Part shown: piece after piece, positions 17,896-28,600 of the stretch
How positions within the stretch are numbered: position 1 is the stretch's first letter
Layout of the letters: each line of letters starts with the position of its first letter
NCBI GenBank assembly: GCA_964531095.1
Contig: CAZHED010000018.1
Coordinates: 1 to 64,000, forward strand
DNA: 64,000 nucleotides
Reading direction: 5' to 3'
Source: Palsa-1150 sp964531095
GTDB taxonomy: Bacteria > Myxococcota_A > Polyangia > Polyangiales > Polyangiaceae
Made by a program: the position numbers and the translations under genes
Notes under the pieces: generated by a model
What the model was told of the DNA's origin: nothing
Database searches by the model: none
What the model saw: only the letters and a program-made list of their open reading frames with translations

Positions 17896-19344
17896 ATGGG
17901 CGATCCGAAGGGCTTTCTCAAAGTCACGCGCGTCGAAGAGGACGATCGTGCGGTCGGCGAACGCGTGCGCGATTGGCGGGAAGTTCACGTCCACGCGGGC
18001 TCGGAGCAGGTGCGCGCCCAGGCGTCGCGCTGCATGGACTGCGGGATTCCGTTTTGCCATCAGGGCTGTCCCCTCGGCAACCTCATCCCGGAGTGGAACG
18101 ATCTCGTGTACCGGGGAAGGCTCGACGAGGCGGTGCGACGGCTCCTCGCGACGAACAATTTCCCGGAGGTGACCGGGCGCGTGTGCCCCGCTCCTTGCGA
18201 GGCGTCGTGCGTGCTCAACATCCGCGACGAGCCGGTCACCATCAAGACCATCGAGCGCACGATTGCCGATTTCGGGTTCGAGAGGGCGGCGTCCGAGGGT
18301 GGGCCACTGCGTCCTCAGCCGCCGACCCGTCACACGGGAAAGCGCGTCGCGATCGTCGGTTCCGGACCCTCGGGGCTCGCGGCAGCCCAGCAGCTGGCGC
18401 GCGCAGGACACACGGTCGTCGTGTTCGAGCGCGACGACCGCATCGGCGGATTGCTTCGCTACGGCATCCCCGATTTCAAGATGGAAAAGGACATCATCGA
18501 CGCGCGCATGACGCAGATGCGCGACGAAGGGGTGGACTTTCGCACGGGCATCGCCGTCGGTCTCGACGTGGTCGGCGAGCAACTATTGCGCGAATTCGAT
18601 GCGGTCGTCCTCGCGTTGGGCGCTCGAGCGCCGCGTGACCTTCCCGTTCCAGGGCGGGAGCTTCGCGGCGTGCACTTTGCGATGGAGTACCTCGTTCAAC
18701 AGAACCGCCGCGTCGCGGGCGACGCCGAAGACGCTGCGAGTGCCATCCTCGCCGCGGGCAAGCACGTGATCGTCATCGGTGGAGGCGACACGGGGTCAGA
18801 CTGCGTCGGAACGGCCATCCGCCAGGGCGCCGCCTCGGTAACGCAGCTCGAGCTGATGCCGCGGCCGGCTCTGGTGCGCGCCCCGAAGAACCCCTGGCCG
18901 GAATGGCCGCTGGTACTCCGCACTTCGAGCTCCCAAGAAGAAGGAGCGGAGCGCGACTGGGCGGTGTCGTCGAAGTCGCTCGCCGGCGAGGGCGGACGGG
19001 TCATCAGCCTGGAGGCGGTGCGCGTCGTGCTGGAGGGGGGAAAGGTGCGACCGCTCCCGGGGACCGATCTTTCGCTGCCCTGCGACCTGGCGCTTCTCGC
19101 GATGGGCTTCGTGGGGCCCGAACGAGGCGGGATCGTTGAACAGCTGGGCGTGGCCCTCGATGGGCGCGGGAACGTTCGCACCGACGCGACCGGCGCTACC
19201 AGCGTGAAAGGTGTGTTCGCGACGGGTGACGCATCGCGTGGGCAGTCGCTGGTGGTTTGGGCGATCGCCGATGGCCGCCGCGTAGGCGCTGGAGTCGACG
19301 CTTGGCTGCATGCGGAACCCGCGGCGCGCGCAGCGACGGGGTGA
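17896..19344 (+). CDS. gltD: Glutamate synthase, small (beta) subunit
   Basis: The 482-residue subunit passes electrons from NADPH to GltB. The N-terminal cysteine clusters CMDCGIPFCHQGCPLGN and CPAPCEASC bind 4Fe-4S centres. The FAD motif VAIVGSGPSGLAAAQQL is near residue 151 and the NADPH motif VIVIGGGDTGSDCVG near residue 291. GVFATGDASRGQSLVVWAI at the C-terminus is the conserved FAD-contacting segment. The ATG at 17896 follows a GAGCTGACC leader 13 bp after gltB. Confidence 0.97.
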   Translation: MGDPKGFLKVTRVEEDDRAVGERVRDWREVHVHAGSEQVRAQASRCMDCGIPFCHQGCPLGNLIPEWNDLVYRGRLDEAVRRLLATNNFPEVTGRVCPAPCEASCVLNIRDEPVTIKTIERTIADFGFERAASEGGPLRPQPPTRHTGKRVAIVGSGPSGLAAAQQLARAGHTVVVFERDDRIGGLLRYGIPDFKMEKDIIDARMTQMRDEGVDFRTGIAVGLDVVGEQLLREFDAVVLALGARAPRDLPVPGRELRGVHFAMEYLVQQNRRVAGDAEDAASAILAAGKHVIVIGGGDTGSDCVGTAIRQGAASVTQLELMPRPALVRAPKNPWPEWPLVLRTSSSQEEGAERDWAVSSKSLAGEGGRVISLEAVRVVLEGGKVRPLPGTDLSLPCDLALLAMGFVGPERGGIVEQLGVALDGRGNVRTDATGATSVKGVFATGDASRGQSLVVWAIADGRRVGAGVDAWLHAEPAARAATG

Positions 19345-19477
19345 TGAAGGGCGGGCGCCAGGCCCGTCTGGATGTGCACGACCGTCCCGGCCGAGGCAGC
19401 CGCCGAACAACAGGCGGCCGCCACGCGCGCATGGACGGGATGATGGTCATGGGCCAACCGAGGCTATCCTTGTCGGG

Positions 19478-21535
19478 ATGCCCTTCGCCGTTGGAATCGA
19501 TCTCGGTACGACGAACACGGTAGTAGCCGCGGTTCGCGACGGCGTGGCGTTGACCATCCCCGATCCGCAGGGCCAGCGCCTCCTGCCATCGGTCGTCTCT
19601 TTCCATCCCTCGGGCTCGACCCTGGTCGGACGGGCGGCCCTCGACAGGCGCTTGCTGGACGCGCCGAACACCGTTTTCTCCGTCAAGCGCCTCATGGGGC
19701 TACCGTGGGGCTCGCCGGAGGTGCAGGCCTCGCGCGCCAAGCTCCCGTTCGAGCTCTGCGAGGGCGCGCACGGGGGGGCCGTCGTGTCTGCGCGGGGCGA
19801 GCGGTACACTCTTCCGGAGATCAGCGCGTTCGTGCTTCGCCATGCGAAGGCAGTGGCCGAGGCTGCGTTTGGCGAGCCCGTCGAGCGCGCCGTCGTCACC
19901 GTGCCGGCGAATTTCAACGACCTGCAGCGCGCGGCGACCAAGACCGCGGGCCGGCTCGCCGGCCTCGACGTGCTTCGGATCCTCAACGAGCCGACTGCCG
20001 CGGCCCTCGCCTATGGGCCGCCGGGCGCGCGACAAGAGAGGATCGCCGTGTACGACCTGGGCGGCGGCACGTTCGATTTCACGCTGCTCGACCTCGCTGG
20101 CAACGTGTTCGAAGTGCTCGCGACCGCCGGCGATACTTCGCTGGGGGGCGACGACATCGATCTTCTCGTGGTCGAGCGGATGGCGGACGAGCTGCTGAAG
20201 ACGCACCGCTTCGACGCCCGGGTCCAGCCGTCGGCGCTCGGCCAGCTGCGCGTCCTCGCCGAGCAGATGAAGCGCGATCTTTCCGCGAAAGACGAGGGTC
20301 TGCTCTCGGTCGACGATCTGGTCCCCGGAGAGCGTGGCGCGCTGGCGACGTGGAAGTTCCGAATGACGCGCGCCGAGCTCGAAGCAGCGTCACGGGCATT
20401 GGTCGAGCGAACATTCATGGTTTGTCGGCAAGCCCTCGACGCCGCCGGAACGAAGGCGCACGATCTCGATCGCATCGTCCTGGTCGGCGGCGCCACACGC
20501 ATGCCGATGGTCGCACGCCAGGTGGAGCAGTTCTTCGGGCGGCCCCCAATCGTGCGCATCAATCCCGACGAGGTCGTCGCTCTCGGCGCAGCCATTCAGG
20601 CTGCGCTGCTCGACCGCTCGAAACGAAGGACCACCGAGGCGATGGCGCATCCGACGATCGCGGACACATCGATCGCGACGTCGTTGCCGGACGACACGGC
20701 GACCCCATTGCCCGGAGTCGATCTCGACTTGGCGGAACACTTGCCCGGCGGCGAGCTGCCTGACCTGCCGCTCGTCGGCCTGCGCCACACGCCCGAGCCG
20801 AAGCCCGGCCCCACGACATTTCTGCCCGGCGCCGCGTCGAAACCGCTCGTGTTCGATGTTACCCCGAGCGACAAGCGCTTGGCCTCGCGCACGATGCTCT
20901 ACGGCGTTCCCCCCCCGGCTCCGGCCGCCCGGCCGCCGCCGCTTCCGGCGCGTGCGCGAGCCCCCACAATGCCGTTTTCCTTCGAGGTACCGGCCCAATC
21001 CCGAGCGCCAACGGCCCCTCTGCTTCCGAGCCCCTCGCTGCCGCCGCCAGCGACGCCGCTGGCCCGGAGCCCCTCGCTGCCGGCGCGACCGGCGCCGCTG
21101 CTCATCGACGTGACGCCGCTCAGCTTGAGCGTGGAAACCGTCGGAGGATTCTGCGACGTACTCATCGAAGCAAACACGCCCGTCCCGTGTGATCGGACGC
21201 GATCGTTCGCGACGGCGAGTGATGGCCAAACGGTGGTCGTGGTGCGGGTGGCACAAGGGAGGAGCGCACGCTTCGCGGAGAACACATTTCTAGCGGAGCT
21301 CGAGCTCTCCGGAATCGCGGCAGCCCCACGCGGCGAGACGCAGATTGCCGTAACGTTCGAGATCGACGCCGACGGCATCCTCAACGTACGCGCGCGCGAC
21401 ACCAAAGCGGGACGCGAGACTACCGCGCACCTTCAGTTGGTAGGCGGCCAGGCTGCGCCTCTCGACATCGAGGCGATGCAGGCACGGCAGGCCGCACACC
21501 CTCTGGCTCCGCTCACCCGAGAATCACGAGATTAG
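19478..21535 (+). CDS. Hsp70/DnaK-type chaperone with long Pro-rich insert and no lid
   Basis: The 685-residue protein has a full ATPase domain at residues about 1-385: VGIDLGTTNTVVAAV, DLGGGTFDFTLLDL and VLVGGATRMPMV. In DnaK the linker follows at once. Here about 150 Pro/Ala-rich residues intervene before the conserved linker LLIDVTPLSLSVE near residue 541. The beta-sandwich substrate domain follows to about 660 and ends at ARDTKAGRETTAHLQL. The helical lid is missing; only about 25 residues remain. It is therefore not the housekeeping DnaK. A J-domain gene follows after 6 bp, its likely partner. The ATG at 19478 places the phosphate-1 motif at the start, as in all Hsp70s. Confidence 0.93.
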   Translation: MPFAVGIDLGTTNTVVAAVRDGVALTIPDPQGQRLLPSVVSFHPSGSTLVGRAALDRRLLDAPNTVFSVKRLMGLPWGSPEVQASRAKLPFELCEGAHGGAVVSARGERYTLPEISAFVLRHAKAVAEAAFGEPVERAVVTVPANFNDLQRAATKTAGRLAGLDVLRILNEPTAAALAYGPPGARQERIAVYDLGGGTFDFTLLDLAGNVFEVLATAGDTSLGGDDIDLLVVERMADELLKTHRFDARVQPSALGQLRVLAEQMKRDLSAKDEGLLSVDDLVPGERGALATWKFRMTRAELEAASRALVERTFMVCRQALDAAGTKAHDLDRIVLVGGATRMPMVARQVEQFFGRPPIVRINPDEVVALGAAIQAALLDRSKRRTTEAMAHPTIADTSIATSLPDDTATPLPGVDLDLAEHLPGGELPDLPLVGLRHTPEPKPGPTTFLPGAASKPLVFDVTPSDKRLASRTMLYGVPPPAPAARPPPLPARARAPTMPFSFEVPAQSRAPTAPLLPSPSLPPPATPLARSPSLPARPAPLLIDVTPLSLSVETVGGFCDVLIEANTPVPCDRTRSFATASDGQTVVVVRVAQGRSARFAENTFLAELELSGIAAAPRGETQIAVTFEIDADGILNVRARDTKAGRETTAHLQLVGGQAAPLDIEAMQARQAAHPLAPLTRESRD

Positions 21536-21541
21536 GGACGG

Positions 21542-22063
21542 ATGGCGACGACCGACGCGCTCGCTCTGTTTCTTTCATCGCTCGACAGGAAGAGCTACTA
21601 CGACGTTCTTCGCGTCCCTGCCGATGCACGGCCCGCCGAGATCAAATCGGCGTTCCACGCCTTCTCCCTGCTCTATCACCCGGACCTCTACGTAAACGCG
21701 CCGCAGGAGGTCGGCGCGATCGCCTCGGAAATCTTCAAGCGGGGGGTCGAGGCATATCGATGTCTCTCCCGAGCCGAGACGCGCGGGCGCTACGATCGCG
21801 CGCTCGTTCGCGGCAAGATCCGCGTCGAACCGTGGGTCCCATCGACGCGTCCGCCGCCGCCGCCGATGCGTACGCTCGAGATGATCGCTCGAACGCCACG
21901 AGGCAAGAAGCTCGGCGTCAAAGCCGACCGCCTGATCGCGATCGCGCGGCTCGACGACGCACGGGTGGAGCTCGCGAGCGCATGCCAGTGCGAGCCCGAA
22001 AATCTCGAGCTGGCCGAGCGCCTTGCGTTCCTCATCGAGGCGCTTGCACTCGAGCCGTCGTGA
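21542..22063 (+). CDS. J-domain co-chaperone protein
   Basis: The 173-residue protein has an N-terminal J-domain at residues about 18-85: YYDVLRVPADARPAEIKSAF, then the essential HPD triad (His46-Asp48 in LLYHPDLY), ending RYDRAL. It lacks the Gly/Phe, zinc-finger and substrate domains of DnaJ. The C-terminal half (RLIAIARLDDARVELASAC) looks like a TPR-like helix pair. J-domains stimulate the Hsp70 ATPase, and the gene begins 6 bp after the Hsp70 gene, so the two probably work together. Confidence 0.9.
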   Translation: MATTDALALFLSSLDRKSYYDVLRVPADARPAEIKSAFHAFSLLYHPDLYVNAPQEVGAIASEIFKRGVEAYRCLSRAETRGRYDRALVRGKIRVEPWVPSTRPPPPPMRTLEMIARTPRGKKLGVKADRLIAIARLDDARVELASACQCEPENLELAERLAFLIEALALEPS

Positions 22064-22114
22064 CGCGTGCTGGCGAGGCGTATCCGAGCGGCGTAAGGTA
22101 ATTGGCGTTTCCCC

Positions 22115-22663
22115 ATGACCGGTCAGTTCGCCCACATCGCGCGATGCGTGGACTTGCAAGAGCGCGATCTGTCCGTGGTCGAATCGCGCGCCACGACGAA
22201 GGCGCTCCTTCTGCACCTGTCGAGCATCTGCTCACCGAACACCGGCGCGGCCAAAGTGCTACTCGTGTTTTCGCGCATGGCGACGACGGCATGCGGTTGG
22301 ATCGATGGAGACTTGTGCATCGATCTCTCGGCCCGCGACGACGAAACGATGATCGAGGCCTCCACCGTGCTCGGAGGTGGCCTGCGCGAACGGATCCTTG
22401 CGCCGATCTCGTTTCGTGCCCCTATCGAGGAGTTCGCGAGGGCGATCGACCGAGTGCCGCACGCGATCGCGCCGCTTGGAATCCGCGCAAGGTCGCCTGG
22501 CCGCCTTTCTCTATCCGCGACCGAGGCGCTACGCCGCACGACCGCACCCCCACCGCCCATCGAAATTTCAACCGAAAGTCTCTTCCTCCAGGCCTCGCCC
22601 CCTGCGACGGCGGCGGTGCCGTCGTTGCCCCCGAACGACGTAGACGCCGGCTGGGACGATTAG
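22115..22663 (+). CDS. Unknown protein, third gene of the Hsp70/J cluster
   Basis: The 182-residue protein has an N-terminal folded half and a Pro-rich C-terminal tail. I do not recognise a family. Segments such as AAKVLLVFSRMATTACGWI and RERILAPISFRAPIEEFARAI look like alternating strands and helices. There is no signal peptide or membrane segment. It starts 51 bp after the J-domain gene on the same strand, so it may be a substrate, adaptor or client-recognition factor of that chaperone pair; this is inference from position. Its stop overlaps the stop of the giant TPR gene by 3-4 bp. Confidence 0.7.
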   Translation: MTGQFAHIARCVDLQERDLSVVESRATTKALLLHLSSICSPNTGAAKVLLVFSRMATTACGWIDGDLCIDLSARDDETMIEASTVLGGGLRERILAPISFRAPIEEFARAIDRVPHAIAPLGIRARSPGRLSLSATEALRRTTAPPPPIEISTESLFLQASPPATAAVPSLPPNDVDAGWDD

Positions 22664-25600
22664 AGACTATCTCGTTCGATGGCATCCACGAGCGCGCGCG
22701 CTCCCTCGAGCGATGGATCCTCGGTCAGCGCGCGGTTCAGCAACATCACAGCGCGCTTCGCATCCCCCTGTTTGCCGGCGATTTCTCCCATGTACTGGTA
22801 GGCGAGCGCCTTGCTCATGGGACCTGGCGTCCGCAGCAGCGTAATCGCGCGTAGGGCACGGCTGGCGAGCTCCAGTTGGTCGAGCTCTATCGCCCGCAGC
22901 GCGACGTCGGCGCAAACCCGCCCATTTTGGGCGTCACAGTCAAAGGCCTGCGCGAGCGAACGCACCTCGTCGGACGTATTGCCAAAATACCGGGCCACTC
23001 GCGCCAGGCGCCAGTGAATCGGTGCCAGCTCTCGCGCGCGCCGGCCCTTGTGCGGAGCGATGACGGGTTCGAGTAACGCGAGCGCGTCCTGCGCGCGCCC
23101 CGACAGCGTGTATGCGTCGGCGAGCAGCGCTGCGCATTCCGGATCAAGTGGCCGAAGCGCGCGCGCTTCCTCGAGCGCATCGATGCTCGCCGCTGCGTCC
23201 CCGGCCTGTTCGAGCAGAAGAGCACCCGCGCGGAGCAGGCGCTGAAAGCGGTCGGCGACGTCACCGCTGGCGCGCGCGTCCTCGAGCACCAGCTCGGCCA
23301 TCTCGCGCCAGGCGCCCATTTGCTCGTAAACGCGCTCGAGCCGCTGACGTACCCCGCGGTCGTGAGGGGCCACACTGCGTGCGCGCTCCAGCGCACCGCG
23401 GGCGTCACCCGGCCGTTTCGCTCGCTCGCAGGCGTCCGCGAGCCGGAGCGCCGTCTCGACCGTCCCTTCCGCCTCCTCCAGCCCGACAAGGCGCTTGAGC
23501 GCAGCGCTCGCCGCGTCCCATCGTTCGAGTCCCCATTCAAGGCTCGCCAGCGCACGAAGGGCTGCACAATCCTTCGGATCCTGTTTGAGCAGATCCGCCA
23601 AGATGGCACGCGCGCCGTCCGGATCGCCCGCGTGAGGGAGCACCTGAGCGAGGCGAAGGCGAACCATATGCGCAGCGGCCGCATCGCCCGCCGCAAGCGC
23701 AGCTGCGCCAGCGCCTTCGAGCTGCAAGGCCAACGAAGGTGCGTAGAGCGCGCGATCCAAGGTGAACGCGGCCTCGAGATCTTCGAGCGCTCCGGACTCG
23801 TCGCCGCTGGCGGACCGAACGTTGGCGCGCGCGGCGAATAGAGCTGGGCGATGCGGGTCTTCAGGCTCCAGGCGGTCGATCGCCTTTGATAGCTCCGAGA
23901 GGGTCGCGACAAAGTCGCCCGACTCGAACAACATGTCGATGTGGTCGCGAAGCAGCCCGGATTCGAGCCCTTCGGCCACGCCATTCCGGGCCTCCACCGC
24001 TCCTCGAGCGAGACCGAGCGCCATGGCCGCGCTGCGTGGGTCCCTCAACTCCGTCCGCCAGATTGCAGCCGCTTCGCGCAACCTCGCCACCCGCTCGGCC
24101 GGGTCGGAGCGCGCGCCCGCGTCGAGCACGCACAGCTCGGCGAGCTTGCGCCACTCGCCGCGACCGCGGAACGCAGCCTCCAACCGATCTCGGAGCACGA
24201 CGCTTCCCGGGTGGGCTCGGTACCCGATCTCAACCGCCCGCTCGGCGCCTGTCTCGTCGCCGAGCCTCATGCGAGCCGCCCAGAGCGCCAGCGCCACGGG
24301 CTCCGCCTCCGACCCCTGCTCGGTCCCCAAACGCCGCTCGAGCAAATCTGCGCGCTCGGTCGAATCTCCGTCGCCATCGAGCAGCGCCACCAGGGCGTCG
24401 AGTAGCTCGCGGCTCTTCGGCTCCCATTCGAGCCCGGTGTAGTAAATGTCTCGCGCCTGCATTCCGTCGGTCGCCTCGAGGAGCGCACCGAGGCGAATCG
24501 ACAGCGACACGATGGACCTCGAATCGCTGCGGTCTTTGGCCGCGTCGATTTGCCGCGCGAGAAGCTCGATGAGCTCTGCGCGGGCCCCGGTGCGCTCGTG
24601 AATCGCCGCGAGCATCAGCGCTGCCTGCACCTGGCTGGCATCCTCGTCCACGATCTCCCGGAGCAGCGAGGCCGCCTCGGCGTCGGTCAGCCCGAGCTCT
24701 TGCATCGCGCGCACGCGTTCCAAGCGCAGGTGCGCGCGAGCGTTCGTGTCGTCGACGTAGTCGACCACCCTCGCGAGGAGCTCGGCCAGCTTGCTGGTCT
24801 GCCCTTGATGGCGATAAACGCCGACGAGCGGCTCCCAAGCCTCGCGGTCGGCTGGATCGGTGCCCAGCAACCCTTCGTATGCTTCTGCCGCGAGCTGCCA
24901 GTCGCCCAGGTCGTCCGCGGCTATTCGCGCCACCTCGAACATGAGCCTGCGAGCGACGTCCGGTTCGGAGACCCTCGCCGCGGCTCGCTTCAGCTCCAAT
25001 GCTTTTGGAATATCGCCCGCCGTACGGCGCAAATTGGCAAGCGCGTCCAGCGCCCACGCCGCGCTGGTAGCGGTTTCGCCCGTTGCCTCCCGTCGCTCGA
25101 TCACCCGCTGCAACAGTGCCTCGGCTTGGGAGACCTCGCCGATGCGGACAGCCACCTCGACCGCCTCGCGCAAGGTCCCCAGGTCGGCGCCGGGGAGCTC
25201 GGACCGCACCCTGAGCGCGTCGACGAGGGCGCGCTCATGCCCGGGCTGCCGGCCGATGTACTCGTAGAGATCGAGAATGCGACGGTGCGTGGCGTCGACG
25301 GCCACCGCACGACGCAGCGCCGCCTCGGCGCGATCGATCTGTGGATCCAGGTCGAGCGCCGTCGTCATCAATTCCACGCCCTCGTCGAGCGTCTCTCGCG
25401 ATGTCAGGCGCAACGCCGCCAGGCGATACACCGCATCACTCGCTGCCCGCGGCCCGCCCTCGCGCTGCTCCACCTCGATTCGCATCGACAGCACGCGCGC
25501 TTGCTTTTGAACGTCGCCCAAACGATTCAAGACCCGATCGAGCGCGCGAAGTGCCTCGGCAGTGCGCAGCCCGAGATCCACCGCTCGCTCGTAGAACGAC

Positions 25601-28600
25601 GCCGCTTGCAGATCGTCGCCGAGGTCGTCCTCCGCCACCCCGCCGAGTCGAACCAGGAGCAAACAGGCGAGCGGCACGTCCCCGCGTTCGATCGCGCGAT
25701 CGACCAGAGCCGCCGCTGCGTCGATGTAGCGTCTCACGCTGTCCATCGAACGAGCGAGCGTCCGTGCAGCTTCGTGCGCCGCGTCCGAACGCGGATCCAA
25801 AGCCACGGCGCGCAGCCGAACGGAGAGAGCTTGTTCGGGACGGCCGAGCCGCTCCGAGAGCAGCTCGGCCAGTTCGGCCAACGTCCTCGCCGCCTGGGGC
25901 CCATCGCCGGGTCCGGCAAGCTTCAACTCGAGCACGCGTACGAGCGTCTCGTGATCCCCCCGAGCGCGAAGTGCGCCCTCCAAGCGCTGCTGCTCGAACT
26001 CCCCCTTCGCCGCCGCCTCGAGGGCGCTCTCGAGAATCTCGCGGGCACGCTCTGTCTCGCCTTGCCGTTCGGCGATCGCACTGAGCTCGAGCAAAACCTC
26101 ACTGCGGGCGACCCCCATCGCTCCGCTCGCCTCCTCGCGGCGTCGCAGAACGACCAGCAACGCGCGATAGCTCTTCTCGGCGCGCTCGAGCTGTCCGTCA
26201 TCGCGCGCGAGCTCGGCCAGCGCCCTCAGGATATCCGGGTTCTGCGGGTCCACACGCGCCGCGGTGTCGAGCTCGACCAGGGCCCGAGCGCGATTACCCA
26301 TCGCCAACTCGAGACGCGCCATCTGGTAATGCACCGGCGCGCGCTCTTTCGGCCTTCGCCCTCCGAACGCATCCACCATCGACTTGAGCATGGCTCGCGC
26401 GTCGTCGAAGCGATCGCTGCGGGCGAGCGCGTCGGCCAAGGCCAGGGCCGCCGACTGGTCCTCGGGCGCGAGATCGGTCGCCTGCTCGAGCAGCGGGACA
26501 GCGAGGTCCGGTCTCGCGCACGCCTCCGAGAACAGTCGCGCGGCTTCGCGAAGACGAGCCATCCGCGTCGCTTTGTCCGGCGCGTACATGGCGGCGTCGG
26601 CGGTCAGCCTCGCAAGTCGTTCCCAATCGCCCTCGTCGCGATAGAGGCCAGCGAGCCGCTCGCGCAGCGGCTCTGCCTGCGGCGACTCTGCGAGGGACAG
26701 CGCAAGGCGCTCCGCCGCGCGCGTCACCTGGCCGGCGCCCACCAGCGCCTCGGCGAGACGCAGCGTCGCTTCGACTCGCCTTTCGGAGTCGACGACGCGC
26801 AACAGCCGATCGAGCCACTGCGCGGCCGCTCCGTGATCCCCGCGGTAGGTCGCCAGACGACCCAACTCATCGAGCGATGCCGCGCGCTCTTCGAGGACGG
26901 CCACGCGCACGTGATACGATTCCGCGACGGCGACGTCGCCTAGGCGCTGCTCGGCAAGAACGGCCGCGCGCCACCAAAGCTCGGCGGCCCTGCTGGTGTT
27001 ACCGGCGTTCTCCGCGCGCTGCGCCTGGTCCACGAAAAGATCGCGCAGGTCGGTCGTTCGCCCCTCTGCATCGAGCACCGTGGCCAGCGCTTCGACCGTG
27101 CCTTCGTGGCGCGAATCCTCCGCAAGGTTGGCGTCCAGGACCTCGGCCGCGCGTTGGCTCTCCCCGAGAGAAACCAGCAGCCGCGCCGCCTCCATTCGTA
27201 GCGCGATGCGGACCGCCGGCTCTCCGGCCGAAGCGACTTGCCGCTCGCGCAGATTCAGGAGCTCGCGCGTTCGCCCGTGCGCCGCGAATATCGACGCAAG
27301 CCGCAGTGCCGCTTCTTCATCTTGTGGGTCTTCGTCGAACAGCGCGAGGAAGAGAACGATCGCCCGCTCGTCGTCCCCGAGGCGGTCGAGCGCGATGCGA
27401 GCGGCGCGCCGTCGCATGCTCCGGCGCACTTCGAGCTCGAATGGGAGTGAGTCTCCCTGGGTGAGGATGGAGACGACGGCGGGTGTGTCCCCCTCTTGCT
27501 CGTGCAGCTTTGCCAGACTTTCGATCGCCCATTGCGCGTAGCCGGAAGCGTCGATCGACGCCCCCTCTTGCCAGCGCTGGCGAGCGAGGGCGAGCAGATC
27601 GGTCAGGATGGATCGGGCCAGGGACAAGTCACAGGCGGCGCCACTGGCAACCTCCGCAGCCTCGCGAACGAGGGCTGGGTTGCCGCCCGTCACGCGCGAT
27701 AGCCGAAGAAGACTGTCGACGAGCGGTCGTCCCAGGTGGCGGCGCTGAAGATCCACCAACATGGCCAAGAGGCCGGCGTCGGAGTCGTCATGTGCGAGGG
27801 CGCGCTCCAGAGCGGCCTGGGCCGCGTCGGGGTCGCCCCGCCGGTCACGGTGCCAGACCGCGACGCGCGCCTCGAGATCCCGCGCCGATGTGCCACCCAG
27901 TCCGGCCGAAGACGTTCCACTCGCCAGGGCTCGCGTGGCTTCGTCCCACGCGTTCGACGCGTCCGCGGCCTGGCCGTAGGCATCGAGAAGCTCGCGCGAG
28001 GCACTGCCGCGCGCGAGGGCGACGTCGACGACGACACGCGCTGCAACGTCCCATTCGGCCAGTCGGCCCGCGACGCGAAGTGCGGCGCATCCGACCGCGA
28101 CGTCCGCCGTGTCGCGGACGACCTGGAGGTACTCGGCAAGTGCACCGCGTGGGTCGTCGATGCGGGTCTCGAGTGTGGCCCCCGCACTCGCCCGGAGCCG
28201 TGCCACGAGTGCGGGGTCGCCGTGCGCGGCTCCGTCGATCGCCTCGTGGTAGGCGCCGACCAGCCGCTCCCAGGCGACCGCCACTTCCGCAAGGCGCGAC
28301 GCCTCGCGCTCGACGGCCCCGTTGTCCGGAGCGATGACGAACGCTCGCCGCATTGCATCGAAGGCCTTCCCTGGGTCCCCGGCACGCTGCTCGGAGACTT
28401 GCGCCGCTTCGAGCAGCACGCCAAGCTTCTCGGCGTCCGAGTCCGCCGCGAGCAGCCGGTGCTCGGTCAACTCGAGGATCGACTGCCAATCGTCGCTAGC
28501 GCGCAAGGCCCCGAGGAGGACCGCGACCGCAGCCGGCCTCAGTGCAGCGTCGCCGGCGAGCGCGAGGAGCCCTGTCCTTGCTCCCGCGTTTCGCGGGTCG

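Noticed and set aside
24550..26943. Plus-strand open frame of 797 codons inside the giant TPR gene
   Set aside because: It is an antisense shadow of the TPR frame in high-GC DNA; the residues show no domain pattern and there is no ribosome binding site.
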